16,457 bases of DNA from an uncultured Eubacteriales bacterium. GTDB taxonomy: Bacteria > Bacillota > Clostridia > Christensenellales > UBA1242. Below the pieces are notes generated by a model. It was not told the DNA's origin, did not search any database, and saw only the letters and a list, made by a program, of their open reading frames with translations. Position numbers and translations under genes: made by a program. The stretch covers positions 1 through 16,457 of the forward strand of contig CAQFKO010000025.1 in assembly GCA_948787875.1 (NCBI GenBank), written 5' to 3'. This document shows positions 12,406-16,457 of this stretch, piece by piece. Each line of letters starts with the position of its first letter. The stretch's first letter is position 1.

Positions 12406-15400
12406 ATGAAGATTTTAATAAAATCAGTTAAACAAAAAAGAAAGTCGATTATAAGCTTATTTTTAGCAGCAATATTATTGTTCAGTTTTAATTTTGCACC
12501 CCTTAGCATAATCGCAAGCAACATAAGATTATCAAATGCTTATAAGTCTGAAAACATTCAGTCTTTTTATCCGGACACATTAACCGGCAATGAATCAAAT
12601 ATAAGCACGGGCAACTTCCCAAGTTCTCTTGCAGAATATTTTAAAAATAGCAGCAACAACTTTAACATTCTTGATTATTATAATTCAAGATATCTTGAAC
12701 TATTTGCAAAATATTTGCATGAAGACTATTTGTCAACAAAGAAAATTGCAAACAAAATTACGGTTGACGGCGAGCAAAAAGATTATTTTGAAGTTTATCA
12801 AATTTTCTTAAAAGCAAAGGGCTTCCCAACCATTTATGATTACTACACAAGAAATGCGGCTTCTCTTAACTCTGAAACAGGTTCAACAAATTTTCAAACT
12901 TATGTTGAACACGTTATAACAAAGGGCATAACTTTTGACTATAACGGAGAAAAGATTACCCTCCCTGCTTTATATACAAGTGGTCAAACTCAATCACGCT
13001 CAGAGTTCTATCAAGACTTTGCGTATGTGCTTATCAATAAATATGAAGGCAGACAAATTTCCAGCGTTGTTGAAACCGACGAAGAAGGAAACCTTGACGG
13101 CCTTAAAGCAGACTCAGACTTTTACACAGATTCAATTGCATATAACCACTTAAAAACTTTTATTGATAAAGAAATCGAAAAAACTGTTGCTATTTATACT
13201 TATGACGGAAAAGTTCAAAACAAAAATGTCATGAGCATATTTGCAAACAATGCCCCTGTTTCAAGAGATTTTTATTATAAAGACAACTCGTTCCAAACAT
13301 TAGACAAACCTAATGAACCATTTGAAACAAAATCTGTAAGCACAGCAGTTAACCCAACAGGTAGAGCCACAGTTATATATTATTTTGGTGAAAGCTCAAT
13401 TCAAGGCGACATCACAAAAGAAACTGAATATAACGCAAACTACTTCTCTATTAAAAGCATTAGTGAGCGCAACAAAAATATTTTGTATTATCGTCAAATT
13501 CTAAAAGGTCAACCGGGCTATATTGAAGGATACACAACCTACTACAAATACACATCTATTCCTTATCAAGTTTTAAGCGGAACAATTTATCAACTTTATA
13601 TTGAAAATCCTAATGACGACAACAGCCTTGACCCTGACTACAAAGCAACTCTTGACTCACTTTATATCAAAACTGTTACATCAAAAGAACTTCAAGAAGA
13701 TGCTTCAAGAACCGACAACAATCATTTTTATATTCAAATTCCATACACAGAAGGTGCTGACGGAGAATTATATTTCCGCACATTATTCGGGCTCAGTGCA
13801 AGCAGTTCTGCAACAGACAGCTACAAAAACTTTGTAAGTCTTTGCCTTGATGCAAGCAAACAAAGCAAACTTTATTTCAAACTTCAACCATCTTCAACAA
13901 GACTTGTTTATTTTGTTGGATCAGAAGAAGATAAAGATAAATTTGTAAGCGACAACAAATATTCTTATCAAGTAGAGGCTATTAATCCATCAACATTTAA
14001 CTCTGACGAATATTTCAAAATCACCTCTTCATATTCAGATTATTATAAAGAAGGATATGATCTTTACTTTAAAAAAGTTAAAGAATTTTATACCACTTAT
14101 GACACAACCGACAATGCTTATGAGAAAAACGATGACGGAACAATAAAATATGAATCAAAAGGTGTTCCAAACATTCCTTATGAAACCACAAGCATTGCAA
14201 CCGACGGATATGTTTCAGATAATAACAAAACCACAATTTTTGTGCTTGTTGACGATAGCGTAACCAACGGAACTTTGTTTGATTTCCCTACCATAAAAAA
14301 AGCAGAGTTAAACAGAATCAGAAATTTATATGTTGAAGTTCCTTCAAAAGTGTCTGAGGGATTTGACAAAAACTACAAATATTATTATAAGCATAAAGAA
14401 GTTACAGTCAGCAAAATCTTTATTGTTGACGACAGTGCAGACGCCAAAAACAATGAGGTTTACAAAAACTTAAACTACACGGTTATTTCAACAAACGATT
14501 ACAACTCTAATTTCTCTAACTATGTTGCAATAAATTCCGCAGACAAAAACTATAACAAGAACTTTAAGCTATATTATAAATATGATTACGAGACTTTTGA
14601 AACATCGTCTTCAGGCTTGTATGTAAAAAACTTGCTTCGTAAGAATTTGTCTACTGACACAAGCAACAACAAAAATATTGAAAATGCTATATTTATAATT
14701 GATGACTCCCTCACCACAACCGACAGAAACAATTATAAAAATCTTAACTACACCGTTATAACTTCAAGCGAATATAAAGCAAACTCTGCGTTCTATATTC
14801 AAATTGACGAAAACGACCCTAATTATAGTAAGACCTATACAAAACTTTATTACAAATATAATGAAAACACATCAAAAACAAGTCCGGTAATTTACCTCTA
14901 CTCTTCTTCAAGCAGTTCTAACTACAAAACATTCTACAAAAATGATGCCGACTATATTGCTGCCGACTATGAGCTTATTCCTGCCGGTGACCCAAACTTT
15001 GTTGAAGGTCTTGAACTTTATTACAAAAAAATCAGAAAGCCAAATTCTTTTGGTGCAAATGAAGTAAAAAATACTTACTATTATTATCAAACATCTTCAA
15101 CTATTTCGCTAAAAGCAAACAGCTTTTATATGCTCTCTTTCTATGTTTACACCAACGGAGCCGAGGCAGCCGTTAATATTACCGACACAAGCAATGTAAT
15201 AAAAAATATTAAGCTTGAAGCAATTGACACTTCGGGCAAATGGGTAAAATATTGCGTGTTTATCGCAACCGATGCCCTTGCAACAAGCTCTGTAAGAATA
15301 AGTTTTTATCTTGGAAATGAAGAATCCATTGCAGGATCAAACGGCGGACTTACAGAAGTTAGTGGAACAGTTTTGTTTGACAACATCAAAGTTGCAAAAA

Positions 15401-16457
15401 TCAATCAAACCGACTTTGCAACCTACTCTGTTGACGGAGTTAAAATCGAAGCCGAAGACGAATACAAAAACAAAATCATTATTGCGAATGAAGACAGCAG
15501 TTTTGATTGTGTGTTTGACAACAGAACAAAAACAGACATCACTGTTAATGACGGTTCTTTAAAAACATTTAACAATCTTGTTGATATTGATGGAGTTACA
15601 GGCAATGACGTCAGTGAACTTATTAACAAAATGAATTTTGTCAGCGGAACAGATGGATTTACTCCATACACAGAACTTTGGCAATATTATATCGGTCGCG
15701 ATGTTTCCAGCCAAGGCAATGAATATTTGCTTCAATCTTATCAAAACGCCTACTCACAAGGCGACGCAAAAGTTTCTATTATTGATGAAGAAAGCATTTT
15801 TAATGACAAATCAAAAGTAGATGACGAAGCCGACAAAGAGGACGAAGAAGATAAAAAAGATGAAGAAGATAAAGACGACAAAGACGATCGTGAAGATGTT
15901 AAATATGTAAAAAATACTTTCAGAGACAATAACAAAATTTTGAAGATTGAAAATACCAATCCGTTAATATCTCTTGGAATTGCATCACAACACTTCACTT
16001 TAAAACAAAGTATGTATTACAAAATTACTGTTTGGATTTATTCTCCTGACAAAGATGCAAAAGCACAAATTCTTGTAAATTCATACCTCAGCACAAACTC
16101 TTCTCAAACAAACAACTCTACTTTATCGGTAGCAGCAAATGTTGATGCAAATATTGCAGCATACACCACTGCCCCAACAAATGAGTATGGTTGGATACCT
16201 ATTAGCCTGTTTATTGAAGGCAACGCTCTTCACAATCAAGACGCTTCCTTGGTTCTTATGGCTGACAAGAGCTCTACTGTTTATTTTGATAATATCACAA
16301 TTGAAGCAACAACAAGCGCTTCTTATGATACAGCAAACTCAGACTCAGACAGCACAACCTATTGCTTGTCACTCTCTCCTAGCTCGTCAGTTATTACAGC
16401 AGGTGTAAACAATGGTTATTTCAACAACATCAATGTTACAGATAACTACAAAGAAGA
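12406..16457 (+). CDS. Very large secreted repeat protein with jelly-roll modules, 3' end outside the window
   Basis: This frame is open without a break to the right edge (1350 codons and more). The N-terminus has a basic stretch (residues 7-13) and a hydrophobic core (about 14-36), a signal peptide with possible cleavage after IIAS near 38. Residues 40-490 are an unrecognised Y/N/S-rich region. Residues about 499-876 hold five diverged repeats ending in L-Y-(Y/F)-K-(K/Y). A jelly-roll-like module at about 890-999 has Y-x-L-S-F-Y-V-Y-T, S-G-K-W-V-K-Y and a closing FDNIKV. An acidic tract of D/E/K residues covers about 1139-1163. A second jelly-roll-like module follows at about 1170-1300, with YYKITVWIYSP, EYGWIPISLFI and VYFDNITIE. 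The F-D-N-I ending is common in CBM4/9/22-like carbohydrate-binding modules, so binding of glycans or cell-surface material is plausible. No catalytic domain is seen. Any cell-wall anchor would lie beyond the edge. Confidence 0.85.
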   Translation, partial: MKILIKSVKQKRKSIISLFLAAILLFSFNFAPLSIIASNIRLSNAYKSENIQSFYPDTLTGNESNISTGNFPSSLAEYFKNSSNNFNILDYYNSRYLELFAKYLHEDYLSTKKIANKITVDGEQKDYFEVYQIFLKAKGFPTIYDYYTRNAASLNSETGSTNFQTYVEHVITKGITFDYNGEKITLPALYTSGQTQSRSEFYQDFAYVLINKYEGRQISSVVETDEEGNLDGLKADSDFYTDSIAYNHLKTFIDKEIEKTVAIYTYDGKVQNKNVMSIFANNAPVSRDFYYKDNSFQTLDKPNEPFETKSVSTAVNPTGRATVIYYFGESSIQGDITKETEYNANYFSIKSISERNKNILYYRQILKGQPGYIEGYTTYYKYTSIPYQVLSGTIYQLYIENPNDDNSLDPDYKATLDSLYIKTVTSKELQEDASRTDNNHFYIQIPYTEGADGELYFRTLFGLSASSSATDSYKNFVSLCLDASKQSKLYFKLQPSSTRLVYFVGSEEDKDKFVSDNKYSYQVEAINPSTFNSDEYFKITSSYSDYYKEGYDLYFKKVKEFYTTYDTTDNAYEKNDDGTIKYESKGVPNIPYETTSIATDGYVSDNNKTTIFVLVDDSVTNGTLFDFPTIKKAELNRIRNLYVEVPSKVSEGFDKNYKYYYKHKEVTVSKIFIVDDSADAKNNEVYKNLNYTVISTNDYNSNFSNYVAINSADKNYNKNFKLYYKYDYETFETSSSGLYVKNLLRKNLSTDTSNNKNIENAIFIIDDSLTTTDRNNYKNLNYTVITSSEYKANSAFYIQIDENDPNYSKTYTKLYYKYNENTSKTSPVIYLYSSSSSSNYKTFYKNDADYIAADYELIPAGDPNFVEGLELYYKKIRKPNSFGANEVKNTYYYYQTSSTISLKANSFYMLSFYVYTNGAEAAVNITDTSNVIKNIKLEAIDTSGKWVKYCVFIATDALATSSVRISFYLGNEESIAGSNGGLTEVSGTVLFDNIKVAKINQTDFATYSVDGVKIEAEDEYKNKIIIANEDSSFDCVFDNRTKTDITVNDGSLKTFNNLVDIDGVTGNDVSELINKMNFVSGTDGFTPYTELWQYYIGRDVSSQGNEYLLQSYQNAYSQGDAKVSIIDEESIFNDKSKVDDEADKEDEEDKKDEEDKDDKDDREDVKYVKNTFRDNNKILKIENTNPLISLGIASQHFTLKQSMYYKITVWIYSPDKDAKAQILVNSYLSTNSSQTNNSTLSVAANVDANIAAYTTAPTNEYGWIPISLFIEGNALHNQDASLVLMADKSSTVYFDNITIEATTSASYDTANSDSDSTTYCLSLSPSSSVITAGVNNGYFNNINVTDNYKE
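13900..15033 (+). repeat. Five tandem diverged repeats of about 50-59 residues within the surface protein
   Basis: Units lie at about 13900-14076, 14230-14400, 14413-14583, 14686-14859 and 14887-15033. Each begins with a hydrophobic strand, (I/V/Y)-(F/Y)-x-(I/V/L), often followed by D-D-S. It continues with Y-x-V-I and ends with an aromatic L-Y-(Y/F)-K-(K/Y) strand, a looser Y-Y-Y-K in the second unit. Units three and four are the closest and share YKNLNYTVI exactly. The DNA of these units is clearly diverged, so this is an old protein-level duplication, not a recent tandem copy. Confidence 0.65.

Noticed and set aside
15423..15998. Minus-strand open frames opposite the surface protein, one serine-rich
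   Set aside because: They mirror the acidic and asparagine-rich coding strand of the long open frame, and have no start signals.
1..16457. CRISPR, tRNA, rRNA, transposase, phage or toxin-antitoxin content
   Set aside because: No regularly spaced repeats, cloverleaf sequences, ribosomal RNA segments or recognisable mobile-element or toxin proteins were found on either strand.

Overview
The window is AT-rich (roughly one third G+C by eye) and reads as chromosomal DNA of an uncultivated, clostridia-like Firmicute. The supporting signs are good Shine-Dalgarno sites, sigma-A type promoters, a clostridial-type Rnf locus with a multi-cluster RnfB, a MinD/MinE pair beside a SpoIVFB-type protease and an MreB gene, and large secreted surface proteins. 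No tRNA, rRNA, CRISPR array or transposon was seen.

Layout: (1) Positions 1-1789, minus strand: a MinD-like protein, a MinE-like protein and a SpoIVFB-like M50 intramembrane protease cut by the window edge. (2) 1924-2931, plus strand, divergent from minD: an MreB-like actin homologue. (3) 3105-5046: a perfect-consensus promoter driving two small secreted or membrane-anchored proteins, closed by a terminator; a second, bidirectional hairpin separates them from the convergent minus-strand genes. (4) 5104-6624, minus: a Ppx/GppA-like domain fused to an HD domain. (5) 6732-11257, minus: a tightly coupled rnfC-rnfD-rnfE-rnfA-rnfB operon with no rnfG. (6) 11337-12266, minus: two half-length TauE/SafE (TSUP) membrane proteins. 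(7) 12406 to the right edge, plus: the first 1350 codons of a very large secreted repeat protein with jelly-roll, carbohydrate-binding-like modules.

The Rnf genes would normally form a membrane ferredoxin:NAD+ oxidoreductase that pumps Na+ or H+. Here rnfG is absent from the locus, RnfC has lost the flavin/NADH motifs, and RnfA has lost one of the conserved membrane Fe-S cysteines. RnfB and RnfE look intact at their cofactor ligands. This points to a divergent Rnf-like electron-transfer complex whose redox partner may not be NAD.

The same theme recurs: MinD lacks both lysines of the deviant Walker A motif and one Switch I aspartate, MreB has lysine in place of the phosphate-1 aspartate, and the Ppx domain has lost both phosphate-binding loops. 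All these reading frames are open and well spaced, so they look like functional but strongly diverged proteins rather than decaying pseudogenes. That set of altered active sites, with the G-less Rnf operon at its centre, is the most interesting content of the window. All alignments behind these statements were made from memory of family motifs and need to be confirmed by profile searches.
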